Assembly (NCBI RefSeq): GCF_002875945.1
Contig: NZ_MCZK01000114.1
Coordinates: 1 to 64,000 of the forward strand
Reading direction: 5' to 3'
DNA from: Vibrio lentus
GTDB taxonomy: Bacteria; Pseudomonadota; Gammaproteobacteria; Enterobacterales; Vibrionaceae
DNA: 64,000 bases
Part shown: one piece after another, positions 37,115 to 45,538 of the stretch
How positions within the stretch are numbered: the first letter of the stretch is position 1
How the letters are laid out: every line of letters begins with the position of its first letter
The notes under the pieces: generated by a model
The model's input: only the letters and a program-made list of their open reading frames with translations
What the model was told of the DNA's origin: nothing
Database searches by the model: none
Made by a program: the position numbers and the translations under genes

Positions 37115-38293
37115 TTAGTGGCCTTCAGAAAAATCTGATGAGTGCTTCTGTAGATACTTAAGAACAAGTGCTTCTGTATCTGTATCGAAGTTCACGAATG
37201 CGATCATACCATCTAGCATGCCTACCCAACCGTTAGCGCTGAAGTGGCCTTCATCTGGTTGTGAGTGACAAGTAGAACAGTTTGACTGGTAAGCCTGACC
37301 TGCTGCGCTCCAAATTGGATCGAAGTTATCAACCATAGACTCTTTCTTCATCCAAAGTGCTAGGTCAACTTTTTCCCATGGAAGGCCCGTTAGCTCATCT
37401 TCTTTCTTCTCACCAACAGTGATAACGTCACTTTGAGAGACTTCTTTCGTCAAGATTGCCGTTGAGATGTTCATACCGAAGTCTTCTTGGATTACACGTC
37501 CGAAGCCCTTCGCTTTACGCCAACCGTCGATTTGAATCTTGATCATGTCGCCTTTTTCTTCGATCACGGCAACTTGGCTTGCAGGGCTTAATAGACCCGC
37601 TTCAACTTCAGCTGTTTCATCCGTGTACATAGGTAGGTGACGGATTGAAATAACATTGTTACCTGATGCGTAAGACGTGCTACCCGCAACATTTTCTAGC
37701 TCACCAACAATACCGCTCGCTGATGCCATATCTAGAGGTAAGTTATGAGCAATACCTTTATGACAGTCAACACAGCTTTGATCGCGCTCTGCCGCGTTCT
37801 TCATTTGGATACGCGCTGTTGGGCGCATGTTCTCGAAGTCCATCGAGTCGTAGTTGTGACAGTTTTTACATTCAAGAGATTTGTTCGAAGAGAAACGATC
37901 CCATTCGTGTTTAGCCAGTTCGATACGACGAGCTTCAAATTTCTCTGGTGTGTCTAGGTCACCAAATACTTGAGCGAATACTTCTTTAGATGCTTGCATC
38001 TTACGAGCAATTTTTGCTGTCCATTCATGTGGAACGTGACAGTCAGGACAAGTTGCGCGTACACCAGATGTATTTTTCCAGTGAACCGTTTCTTGTAGTT
38101 CTACGTATACGTTGTCACGCATGGTGTGACAGCTTACACAAAATTCTTCTGTGTTGGTTGCTTCTAACGCAGTGTTAAAGCCGCCCCAGAAAATAACACC
38201 GGCGATAAAGCCACCCATGGTTAGTACACCAAGACTGATGTGTACTGCTGGGCGAGTCATTGTGCGCCATAATTTAACTAAAAATGATTTCAT
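37115..38293 (-). CDS. torC: pentahaem c-type cytochrome TorC
   Basis: A 392-residue NapC/NirT-type quinol dehydrogenase with one N-terminal membrane anchor (about residues 15-37). Four haem sites CxxCH lie in the first half (CVSCH, CPDCH, CKNCH, CVDCH) and a fifth, CSTCH, in the C-terminal domain, exactly the TorC pattern. It passes electrons from menaquinol to TorA. It is 24 nt upstream of torA. Confidence 0.93.
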   Translation of the reverse strand: MKSFLVKLWRTMTRPAVHISLGVLTMGGFIAGVIFWGGFNTALEATNTEEFCVSCHTMRDNVYVELQETVHWKNTSGVRATCPDCHVPHEWTAKIARKMQASKEVFAQVFGDLDTPEKFEARRIELAKHEWDRFSSNKSLECKNCHNYDSMDFENMRPTARIQMKNAAERDQSCVDCHKGIAHNLPLDMASASGIVGELENVAGSTSYASGNNVISIRHLPMYTDETAEVEAGLLSPASQVAVIEEKGDMIKIQIDGWRKAKGFGRVIQEDFGMNISTAILTKEVSQSDVITVGEKKEDELTGLPWEKVDLALWMKKESMVDNFDPIWSAAGQAYQSNCSTCHSQPDEGHFSANGWVGMLDGMIAFVNFDTDTEALVLKYLQKHSSDFSEGH

Positions 38294-38345
38294 GTTTAGC
38301 TCTCTTAAAAATTAGTTCTAATAAAAATGTGATAGCAAGAGGGCA

Positions 38346-38528
38346 TTACATGCCGCCGTGTGCACCTGGAGGACCTAATACAAACACTTGCAGTGCCCAA
38401 ACTAGAAAGCCGTAGCCTCCTACAAAAGCCACACTTAATATTGGAAAGAGAACCACCGCAATGAAGAGGAATGACTTCCACTCCAACGAGCGTTTTTCGC
38501 CAGTTTCAATTTTCTTAACATCACTCAT
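38346..38528 (-). CDS. torE: TorE, small membrane protein of the TMAO reductase operon
   Basis: A 60-residue protein with a short charged N-terminus (VKKIETGEKRSLEWKS), one long membrane segment (about residues 19-45) and the ending FVLGPPGAHGGM. This is TorE of torECA operons in Vibrio and Shewanella, an analogue of NapE with unproven function. It is the first gene of the operon. Confidence 0.85.
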   Translation of the reverse strand: MSDVKKIETGEKRSLEWKSFLFIAVVLFPILSVAFVGGYGFLVWALQVFVLGPPGAHGGM

Positions 38529-38966
38529 ACATTTTGCCTATTTTGTATTTAGTAATTTCGAGTAACCCATTCTATGGGGCTAAAGTTCTTGAGTATCTAA
38601 CGATGAATTTTAGACCATACACAAAGTAGGGTTCAATCAAATCTCCCGTTATAACCCTTGCTAATCAATACTTTTTTGAGCTCATCCAAAGTTGTTTTTA
38701 GTTAAACAAAGTTATTAAAAAGTATTAACAAATGTGAAGAATTAAGTATATTTCACAAATGTTAAAAACCAACACTTGAGAAACATTATTGTAACTAATT
38801 TTAACGTTTTACCTACTAAGTAGTAGCCAAAAAAGCCTCAAACAACCAATATTTTGTACTTTGATTGTTAATAAATTGAGTCGTTTTTGAAATCGACAGG
38901 TATGAAGCTGAAATGCATCATTTGGCACTTTCAGATATGATGGAGGCCTACTTAAAAGGAAGCACT
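38529..38966. other. divergent regulatory region between torECA and fetB
   Basis: About 440 bases, very AT-rich. It contains a 14-bp imperfect inverted repeat, TTAACAAATGTGAA (38725-38738) and TTCACAAATGTTAA (38752-38765), 12 of 14 positions matching, separated by 13 bases. I did not find a clear TorR box or FNR box. The repeat is a candidate operator for torECA, about 200 bases upstream of torE. Confidence 0.45.
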
Positions 38967-39761
38967 ATGCAAGACGTTATTGATATATCTTGGTGGCAAT
39001 TGCTGTTATTTAGCTCACTTCTCATACTGCCCATCGCCATCAACCACAAGCTCAAACTCAGCCTAGGTAAAGAAGCCTCTATTAGTATTGCTCGTATGGT
39101 GGTACAGCTATTCTTGGTCGGCCTTTATCTCGAATACCTGTTTACTTTGAACAGCTTGTGGATCAATTTGTTGTGGTTATTCGCAATGATTGTGGTGGGT
39201 GCGAGTTCGATTGTTGAAAAATCAAAGCTTCCGAAACAACTGCTATTAGCACCTGTAGCATTCAGCCTTGCGGTGACTTGCGTGCCCATCGTCTTATTTA
39301 TTTGCTTCTTTATTATCAAGCCTACCCCACTCTTCAACGCGCAGTACTTAATCCCTATTGCAGGGATGCTGTTAGGTAATAGCTTGAGCAGCAATATAGT
39401 GGCTCTACAGAATTTATTCGGATCTTTTGAAACCCAGAAGTCAGAGTACGAAGCGGCTATCGCTTTAGGCGCTTCTCCAACCTACGCAGCAGCGCCCTTT
39501 GTACGTAATGCGATACAGAAGGCGATGTCTCCGATCATGGCTTCCATGGCGACGACGGGCTTAGTGACACTTCCAGGGATGATGACAGGGCAAATTCTAG
39601 GGGGAGCTTCCCCAATGATCGCGATTAAGTATCAACTGATGATCATGCTGGCTATTTTCGTGATGATGAGTAGTTCATTGGCGCTCGCTCTTCACCTCTC
39701 TTTAAAGACATCTCTAACGAAAGAAGGTCGAGTCCTCGCCCGAATTAAACCCACAAACTAA
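38967..39761 (+). CDS. fetB: FetB-like ABC transporter permease (UPF0014 family)
   Basis: A 264-residue membrane protein with seven hydrophobic segments. Family motifs include GMLLGNSLSSNIVALQ, the coupling-loop region YEAAIALGASPTYAAAPFVR and ATTGLVTLPGMMTGQILGG. In E. coli FetAB exports iron and adds peroxide tolerance. ATG 38967 with AAAAGGAAG upstream is preferred to the 18-codon extension to 38913. No ATPase gene (fetA) is adjacent on either side, which is unusual. Confidence 0.82.
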   Translation: MQDVIDISWWQLLLFSSLLILPIAINHKLKLSLGKEASISIARMVVQLFLVGLYLEYLFTLNSLWINLLWLFAMIVVGASSIVEKSKLPKQLLLAPVAFSLAVTCVPIVLFICFFIIKPTPLFNAQYLIPIAGMLLGNSLSSNIVALQNLFGSFETQKSEYEAAIALGASPTYAAAPFVRNAIQKAMSPIMASMATTGLVTLPGMMTGQILGGASPMIAIKYQLMIMLAIFVMMSSSLALALHLSLKTSLTKEGRVLARIKPTN

Positions 39762-39806
39762 CCTCTTCCCTCCTTTATGATCTGGTTACACACTGACTTT
39801 GAGACA

Positions 39807-39833
39807 GGTTATCCACAGAAACTGTGGATAACC
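39807..39833. repeat. palindrome of two facing DnaA boxes
   Basis: GGTTATCCACAG (39807-39818) and CTGTGGATAACC (39822-39833) form a perfect 12-bp inverted repeat with loop AAA. Each arm contains the exact DnaA box TTATCCACA. It lies in the 300-base gap between fetB and focA. Confidence 0.9.
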
Positions 39834-39991
39834 AAAACAGTATCGATCCTTTTTTAGTCACTTTGACTCGAATAAGGATCATTTACATTGATCCTTACTT
39901 AATTTCAAAGGCCTATGCTGCGCTACTCGATCCTGCTATTGAGTTTTTTGATGATTATTTAAAAGAGAAACTAAAAGGTTTTCTACAATAA
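39824..39991 (+). pseudogene. possible gene remnant, C-terminal part only
   Basis: A frame open from 39803 to TAA 39989-39991 ends ALLDPAIEFFDDYLKEKLKG-FLQ, which has the amphipathic, Lys/Glu-rich look of a real C-terminal helix. The only candidate starts are GTG 39824, which lies in the DnaA-box palindrome, and TTG 39863; neither has a Shine-Dalgarno sequence. I do not recognise the family. It could be the tail of a lost gene or a chance frame. Confidence 0.25.
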
Positions 39992-39995
39992 AAAA

Positions 39996-40015
39996 ACGGC
40001 CTGCAATGCAGACCG
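39996..40015 (-). terminator. terminator of focA
   Basis: On the minus strand ACGGTCTGC ATT GCAGGCCGT followed by TTTTTTT. Confidence 0.8.
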
Positions 40016-40061
40016 TCTCTAAAAAGTAATACTTCACATCGATACGATGACCGAATCGTGG

Positions 40062-40904
40062 TTAATCTCGTAAGTAAATCAGCCAATACCACATGCCGAC
40101 AAAGATACCGCCGCCAATGATGTTGCCTAAAGTCACAGGCAATAGGTTGTTCGTTAAGAAATCCATCATGTTTAGGTCAATATAATCGGCAGGGTTAGCA
40201 CCCGTCATTGTCCAAAACTCAGCAGGAGCAAATGTTTTGATACCGATAGCGAGCGGAACTTGGAACATGTTTGCAATACAGTGCTCAAAACCCGACGACA
40301 CAAACATCGCTACAGGTAAAATCATAACCGCAATTTTGTCCGTTAGGGTACGCCCACTGAATGTCATCCACACCGCAATACACACCAACACGTTACACAT
40401 AATGCCGAGCGCAATCGCTTGAATAAAGTCGTGATGCATTTTGTGCTGAGAGATGGCCATCGCGTTGAGTCCGACTTGACCATTATCAAACATGTATTGT
40501 TTAGTCGCGAGCATGCACGCAACCAACAATAAAGCGCCGATAAGGTTGCCCACATAAACCGTCGCCCAGTTTTTAATCAAGGTCACCCAAGTGATCTTAC
40601 CGCTCGCTCTCGCCACTAACGTTAAAACAGAGCTGGTAAACAACTCGCCGCCAGTAACCACCACAAGGATCAAGCCTAAGCTAAATGCCAAACCGCCGAG
40701 TACGCGAGTAATGCCCCACGGTAAATCACCAGCGCCGGTCGTCACGATGGTGTAAAACACGAACGCAATGCCGATATGTATGCCCGCTGAAATCGCGAGA
40801 AGAAAGGATTTAATTGGATCTTTTGTTGCTTTACCTACGCCAATATCAGCAGCGCGCTCAGCCATTTGTGGCGGTAATAATGAGTCAAATTGGTTTAGAT
40901 TCAT
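40062..40904 (-). CDS. focA: formate channel FocA
   Basis: A 280-residue pentameric inner-membrane formate/nitrite channel. FNT family motifs: the N-terminal KATKDPIKSFLLAISAG, LGLILVVVTGGELFTSS, NWATVYVGNLIGA, and FVSSGFEHCIANMF with the pore-lining His. ATG 40904 (MNLNQFDSLLPPQM) is chosen because known FocA proteins begin there; the frame extends to 40958 without a Shine-Dalgarno sequence. It is transcribed alone and has no adjacent pfl gene. An FNR box upstream fits anaerobic induction. Confidence 0.9.
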   Translation of the reverse strand: MNLNQFDSLLPPQMAERAADIGVGKATKDPIKSFLLAISAGIHIGIAFVFYTIVTTGAGDLPWGITRVLGGLAFSLGLILVVVTGGELFTSSVLTLVARASGKITWVTLIKNWATVYVGNLIGALLLVACMLATKQYMFDNGQVGLNAMAISQHKMHHDFIQAIALGIMCNVLVCIAVWMTFSGRTLTDKIAVMILPVAMFVSSGFEHCIANMFQVPLAIGIKTFAPAEFWTMTGANPADYIDLNMMDFLTNNLLPVTLGNIIGGGIFVGMWYWLIYLRD

Positions 40905-41180
40905 GTGATTTACATTTTGAAACATGTCGTTGGGGAGCGCGATAATCCTCTCTTTCATTTCTTAATTCAAGAGCTATTTTGCGCTCAAATAACCTTCAAC
41001 AATCGAGAAAACACCAAACTTGCAATGATATTGAAAATTCATACGACTTTAGTAGTAAATACAAAACTCTGATGAATGAAAACTTATCAACAATAAAAAC
41101 GACACATCTATAAATATCAACAAGTTACGTTAAAACAAAAGGAATAGCGTACACTATTCAGCCCCTTCGTTCTCAAGATT

Positions 41181-41194
41181 TTGATATAGATCAA
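41181..41194. promoter_or_regulatory. FNR box upstream of focA
   Basis: TTGATATAGATCAA is a perfect match to the FNR consensus TTGAT-N4-ATCAA. It lies 277 bases upstream of the focA ATG, within a 353-base gene-free interval. The convergent side is the end of a lipoprotein gene and its terminator, so focA is the only plausible target. A TAGTGT hexamer about 30 bases downstream could be the -10 element. Confidence 0.8.
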
Positions 41195-41204
41195 CAGAAC
41201 GTAA

Positions 41205-41226
41205 AAAAGCGCCCTAAGGCGCTTTT
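41205..41226 (-). terminator. terminator of the coiled-coil lipoprotein gene
   Basis: Stem AAAAGCGCC (41205-41213) / GGCGCTTTT (41218-41226) with loop CTAA. Confidence 0.82.
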
Positions 41227-41257
41227 AAGTTAATCACAAATAAAGGAAATAGTTATG

Positions 41258-42562
41258 CTAAACCGAAGGTTCAATCACTTGTTCTGATGATTGCTCTAAA
41301 GCGGCATCTTCACGATTGGATTCAACGTTAGTCGGTGTCACGTCGGAGCGACTTTCGGTGGCAACTTTACCGCCTAAGCTTTTCAAACTATCCACCAGCT
41401 CTTCCAAGCTCTTTATATGTGCATCACCCTTAGTAAACTGCTCATCCAAAAACTCATTATGCTTATTTGTCTCAGCAAGCTGTTGGGCTTGTTTCTGATT
41501 TTCGAGTTCTAAATTAGCAAGTTGTTCTGAAAGTGCTTCAACCTCAGATTTCAGTTGCGTGGTCATATCAGAGCTTTTGAGCGTTTTAATACTCTCTACG
41601 ATCTTCTGAGCTTGAAGACGTAAAACCACATCACGGTAGTCTTGATCATTCAGGATCTGAGAAATACTCAAAAACTGGTTCTCGGCATTCAATACCGATT
41701 GCTCAAATCGATCACCCTTCACATTAGCAAGTAACTTGACCTCATGCGCGACACTGCGTACGTGGTTCAATTCGAATTCAGCGGCTTTGACGGCGTCTTC
41801 GATAATTGATTTCTCACGTGGACTCGCCTTAACCTGACTTTCCGCCAATGCAATTTGAGAACTGGCCTTAGCAAAGGTAAGCGGCACAACATCATCAAAG
41901 TCTTCATCTTCTAAGAACTCTAATTCGTTCTTTAGCGGTTCAATGTATTTCTTATGGGCGACTTTGACTTCTAATGAGCGAGCGTGGTTAAGAAACTCAA
42001 CCTGCGCTTCCTGAGCATCTTCAAGCTCATCAACCAATACGTATTCAAACAACTCACTGTATTCAGCGTAAAGTCTCTTATAGTTCGACGCGAACATCGT
42101 ATCAGCACCCAAGTATTTCAGATAATCCATCTGAACGATCGAATCCGCTAATACTCTATCGGCCTTTTTCTTTAACACCAGAATCGAATCATAGTTTGAT
42201 TTAACTAAAGCGATTTTTTCATCAAAAGCTTCAGCGTACGTTAGGCTCGAAAAAATTGAATAGCTTTTCGTTAGACGAGTTTCATCTTTCAGTAAATCGG
42301 CATAAATGCTTTCCGCATCATCCCAAGCATCTAGTAGTTCATTGTAATTTTCTGGCGCATAAAGAGACAATTGAGCATGGCTTTCAAGCTTACTTTCCCA
42401 TTCGAGATGAACACTTTGCACAGAATCAAACGTTCGGGCATTTGATGAAGACTCATTGCCATTCGTGCTTTGGTTCGCTTCTGTCTGTTCAGAGGGAGTG
42501 CTCTGACACCCTGCAATTGCAAATAGCATACTGATCATTAATGCTACTTTGTTGGCTCTCAC
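41258..42562 (-). CDS. coiled-coil lipoprotein of unknown function
   Basis: A protein of about 434 residues. The signal peptide ends ISMLFAIAGC, a lipobox, followed by a Ser/Asn/Thr-rich linker (about 20-45). Most of the remainder is helical with heptad-like patterns, strongest near the C-terminus (QLKSEVEALSEQLANLELEN and onward); the last 30 residues are low-complexity and acidic. The Asp after the Cys+2 position is absent, so sorting to the outer membrane is likely. GTG 42562 is preferred as start because AAGGA lies 9 nt upstream; the TTG at 42586 lacks one. I recognise no family. Confidence 0.7.
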   Translation of the reverse strand: MRANKVALMISMLFAIAGCQSTPSEQTEANQSTNGNESSSNARTFDSVQSVHLEWESKLESHAQLSLYAPENYNELLDAWDDAESIYADLLKDETRLTKSYSIFSSLTYAEAFDEKIALVKSNYDSILVLKKKADRVLADSIVQMDYLKYLGADTMFASNYKRLYAEYSELFEYVLVDELEDAQEAQVEFLNHARSLEVKVAHKKYIEPLKNELEFLEDEDFDDVVPLTFAKASSQIALAESQVKASPREKSIIEDAVKAAEFELNHVRSVAHEVKLLANVKGDRFEQSVLNAENQFLSISQILNDQDYRDVVLRLQAQKIVESIKTLKSSDMTTQLKSEVEALSEQLANLELENQKQAQQLAETNKHNEFLDEQFTKGDAHIKSLEELVDSLKSLGGKVATESRSDVTPTNVESNREDAALEQSSEQVIEPSV

Positions 42563-42822
42563 TGATGCATTTCCTTTTTTAAACAATATTTGCTCGATGC
42601 ATTATATTTCTAGTCTCACAATATATTACAACCACTTAGCAATAAACATCATTCATTAGTGAAGCGTGTGAAATTCGCCCAATTAAACAAAAAACAACCG
42701 CTCATACGCTGATTAATCATTCAATTTGGTATCACTTATCAATTCTCTTTATTTGCTATTGCCTGAGTTGTGAATGCGCACTAAGGTGAAGGTAGAGAAC
42801 GTTATGAATATATAGGTTAATT

Positions 42823-43053
42823 ATGAAGTACAACGCTGAAAACATTGCTGATTTAAACCTCCTTCTTCAATTTGATGTAAGTAGCGCAGCTACTGGAATT
42901 AAAGTTCATCAAGAGGCAGCTCAAGAAACTCAAGACGCTGTTAAGCGCCTATTCGAAAAGAACCTTTGTACTCAGCCAGACGGCGGTTACCTGACAGATG
43001 AAGGTATACAGATGGCAGAGCGCGCAGACAAACTACTTCGCGTACTAAACTAA
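42823..43053 (+). CDS. TIGR02647 family protein
   Basis: A 76-residue soluble protein starting NAENIADLNLLLQFDVSSAA and ending LTDEGIQMAERADKLLRVLN, the pattern of TIGR02647, a small protein family of Gammaproteobacteria. The C-terminal half (LFEKNLCTQPDGGYLTDEG) looks like a winged-helix wing, so DNA binding is possible but unproven. AGG lies upstream of the ATG. It is monocistronic with its own terminator. Confidence 0.82.
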   Translation: MKYNAENIADLNLLLQFDVSSAATGIKVHQEAAQETQDAVKRLFEKNLCTQPDGGYLTDEGIQMAERADKLLRVLN

Positions 43054-43072
43054 AGCTCCACTGTTCTAGTAA

Positions 43073-43105
43073 AAACTCCACTCGCCTAGGCCGTGGAGTT
43101 TTTTC
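43073..43105 (+). terminator. terminator of the TIGR02647 gene
   Basis: Stem AAACTCCAC (43073-43081) / GTGGAGTTT (43093-43101) followed by T residues. Confidence 0.8.
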
Positions 43106-43167
43106 ATTTTTGGGCAAAGGTTTGTTAGGCTTATTGTAAATTCGTCATTTGCAGTTGTGAGGAACAC

Positions 43168-44022
43168 ATGGCTTCTATATTTATTGTGGGTGCAGGCTGG
43201 GTCGGTGCGCCTTTATCTGAACATCTCGTCAAACATGGTAACCGGGTCGTCGTTACGAAGACTACCCAAGCAGGCGCTGACGCTATTGGCAACGAACGCA
43301 TTCCTTGTGAAGTATTCAGTTTTGATGCAATACAACCTGAACGCGCTATTGGCCAACTCTATTCACTCCTATTAGAAAACAACACCGAGATAGTTATTGG
43401 TAGCTTTCCTCCCGGCTTTAGAAAAGGCGCTGGTGTCGAGTACGCCGACTATTGGCAACAACTGACCAGCGCTTGCCAGAAGGCAAACGTGAAAAAACTC
43501 ATTATGGTCAGTTCGACGACGGTATACCCAACCAAGCCCGGAGTTCTGTACGAGCAAGACGCCTCACTCACCCTTTCTACCTCAGCAAACGAGCAAGCAT
43601 CTGCATTTTCGGACAATGCACGCGTGATGCTTCAGGCTGAACAATTGGTGATGGATTCCGGTATCGATTACACCATTCTTCGCTTCAGTGGGTTAATCGG
43701 CCCTAGTCGTCATCCATCTCGATTCGCAAGCAAGCTAAAGCAGGTCAGCTCTCAAGCACCAGCCAACATGCTTCACCTTGATGACGCGATTGGTGCGGTC
43801 GATTTCGCCATCAATCAACTGCACAATGAAATCGTAAATGTCACCACACCAAATACAGTGAGCAAGGCGGAGTTCTACGCAGCTGCACTAAAAAGTGCCA
43901 ATAGCAGCGAGCCACTCCCTCCTATTGTCGACACCCCTGACAAGCTGATCTCTTCTAAAAAGATCCTCGGTTTAGGTTACTCGTTTAAATTCGATTCCAC
44001 ATTGGATGCTCTTTATGATTAA
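43168..44022 (+). CDS. NAD(P)-binding epimerase/SDR-type protein, YeeZ-like
   Basis: A 284-residue protein with an N-terminal Rossmann motif VGAGWVGAPLSEHL (GxGxxG variant), then a substrate region with KKLIMVSSTTVYP, which holds the family's Ser/Thr-Tyr residues, and a C-terminal LGYSFKFDSTLDAL. This pattern fits the atypical SDR proteins related to YeeZ, whose substrate is unknown. ATG 43168 has GTGAGGAAC upstream. It overlaps the YdcF gene by 17 nt, so the two are co-translated. Confidence 0.78.
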   Translation: MASIFIVGAGWVGAPLSEHLVKHGNRVVVTKTTQAGADAIGNERIPCEVFSFDAIQPERAIGQLYSLLLENNTEIVIGSFPPGFRKGAGVEYADYWQQLTSACQKANVKKLIMVSSTTVYPTKPGVLYEQDASLTLSTSANEQASAFSDNARVMLQAEQLVMDSGIDYTILRFSGLIGPSRHPSRFASKLKQVSSQAPANMLHLDDAIGAVDFAINQLHNEIVNVTTPNTVSKAEFYAAALKSANSSEPLPPIVDTPDKLISSKKILGLGYSFKFDSTLDALYD

Positions 44023-44719
44023 TCAATCCATAACTAACCGATCCATAGCTAAGCAATCTGCAAAGAACTCAGGGACTAAGCTACATCGCTCGATCGACAC
44101 CCTTTGGAACTTCATGTCGATGGGTCACAAGGTTGCACCTTCAGACTGTATATTTGTGTTGTGCAGTAACGACACTCGCGTTGCTGAATACGCAGCTGAG
44201 CTCTACCACCAAGGTGTGGCGCCTTATATCGTCTTTTCTGGCGGTGTGGGACGCTTTACAGAAGGGTGCTTTACAGAAGGGAGCTTTGAACGTTCAGAAG
44301 CTGAAACATTCGCGGCGATCGCTCGAGACGCTGGCGTGCCAGACTCTGACATTATCATAGAGAAACACGCAACCAATACTGGGGAGAATGTACGATTCAC
44401 CCACAAATTGCTGACTGAGCGTGGGCTGTCACCGAAACGACTGACCTTAGTACAAAAACCCTTTATGGAGAAACGTACTTACGCCACCTTTACTAAACAG
44501 TGGCCTGATGAAGTCATCGAGATTCAAGTCACTTCACAATGGCAAGGCTGGGTTGATTACTTTAATGAAGAGTTACCACTAGACATGGTATTGGGTGCTT
44601 TAATTGCTGATTTCGAACGGATCAAGTCTTACCCTGCGCAAGGATTTCAGATTGAGATGCCGATTCCTGATGACGTTGACCATGCCTACCAAGCGTTGAA
44701 GAAACTGGGGTTCGAATAA
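44006..44719 (+). CDS. YdcF family protein (DUF218)
   Basis: A 237-residue soluble protein of the YdcF branch of DUF218. Motifs: IFVLCSNDTRVAEYAAELYHQG, PYIVFSGGVGR, SEAETFAAIARDAGVPDSDI, ATNTGENVRFTHKLL and KPFMEKRTYATF. E. coli YdcF binds SAM, but the activity is unknown. Residues 84-93 carry a duplicated FTEG unit produced by a 15-bp tandem duplication. It overlaps the preceding SDR-type gene by 17 nt. Confidence 0.82.
   Translation: MLFMINQSITNRSIAKQSAKNSGTKLHRSIDTLWNFMSMGHKVAPSDCIFVLCSNDTRVAEYAAELYHQGVAPYIVFSGGVGRFTEGCFTEGSFERSEAETFAAIARDAGVPDSDIIIEKHATNTGENVRFTHKLLTERGLSPKRLTLVQKPFMEKRTYATFTKQWPDEVIEIQVTSQWQGWVDYFNEELPLDMVLGALIADFERIKSYPAQGFQIEMPIPDDVDHAYQALKKLGFE
44253..44282 (+). repeat. 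15-bp in-frame tandem duplication inside the YdcF gene
   Basis: GCTTTACAGAAGGGT (44253-44267) is followed directly by GCTTTACAGAAGGGA (44268-44282), differing at one base, giving RFTEG-CFTEG in the protein. It falls in the loop after the SGG motif. Confidence 0.9.
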
Positions 44720-44757
44720 AGCTCTAAGTAACGTAATATTCCTTTTTAGAAAACAAA

Positions 44758-44780
44758 AACGGTGGCACTTGGCCACCGTT
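44758..44780. terminator. terminator between the YdcF gene and tdk
   Basis: Stem AACGGTGGC (44758-44766) / GCCACCGTT (44772-44780), loop ACTTG, A-rich before and T-rich after, usable in both directions. Confidence 0.75.
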
Positions 44781-44858
44781 TCTTATTCTTAGTTTTTACT
44801 TGAACTTGTCGATTTTGCTTAGCTTTATTCACTTAAGAAAAATCAACCAAAGAGCCGT

Positions 44859-45437
44859 TTATTTACCTAACGCTTCTTTATAGTGCAAACGGCAAGCTGA
44901 AACATATTGGTCATTACCACCAATAGCAACTTGGTCGCCTTCAGCAATCGCAACACCGTGCTCGTCAGTACGAATCACCATATTCGCTTTACGACCACAG
45001 TGACAAATCGTTTTCAGCTCAACTAATTTGTCAGCCCAAGATAACAAGTAACGGCTACCTTCAAACAGTTCACCCAAGAAGTCAGTGCGCAAACCGTAAC
45101 AAAGTACAGGAATATGCAGCTTATCCACCACTTCTGTTAGTTGGTAAACCTGCTCTTTCGACAAGAACTGACACTCATCGATCAAAACACAATGACGCTT
45201 TTCTTCTTCATTGAGCTTTTGGATCGCATCAAACATATTGGTGTCGCTTTTAAACAATTGAGCTTCAGATTGAAGACCAATTCGCGAGCTCACTTTACCG
45301 ATACCATAGCGATCATCTAGCGCTGCAGTAAAGATCACTGGAGTCATGCCACGCTCTTGGTAATTGAATGAAGATTGAAGAAGCGTTGTTGATTTACCCG
45401 CATTCATTGCCGAGTAATAAAAATACATCTGAGCCAC
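44859..45437 (-). CDS. tdk: thymidine kinase
   Basis: A 192-residue type II thymidine kinase that phosphorylates thymidine for salvage. The P-loop is [10 protein letters not shown] (residues 8-17), the catalytic/Mg region VLIDECQFL, the zinc-binding cysteines are in ICHCGRKA and CRLHY, and the thymidine-binding lasso follows the first pair. All are intact. It is transcribed alone. Confidence 0.94.
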   Translation of the reverse strand: MAQMYFYYSAMNAGKSTTLLQSSFNYQERGMTPVIFTAALDDRYGIGKVSSRIGLQSEAQLFKSDTNMFDAIQKLNEEEKRHCVLIDECQFLSKEQVYQLTEVVDKLHIPVLCYGLRTDFLGELFEGSRYLLSWADKLVELKTICHCGRKANMVIRTDEHGVAIAEGDQVAIGGNDQYVSACRLHYKEALGK

Positions 45438-45505
45438 AGAAATATTCCTGTTATTTAAAAGTTGAAGATAAAAGCAAAGGTGAAATTACAGAATTTTTGC
45501 TAGAA

Positions 45506-45530
45506 AAAAGGGCTGAAAATCAGCCCTTTT
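45506..45530 (-). terminator. terminator of cysS
   Basis: Stem AAAAGGGCTG (45506-45515) / CAGCCCTTTT (45521-45530), loop AAAAT. Confidence 0.82.
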
Positions 45531-45538
45531 TATAAGAT

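Noticed and set aside
38733-38757. CRP site from TGTGA...TCACA upstream of torE
   Set aside because: The spacer is about 15 bases, not the 6 required for CRP.
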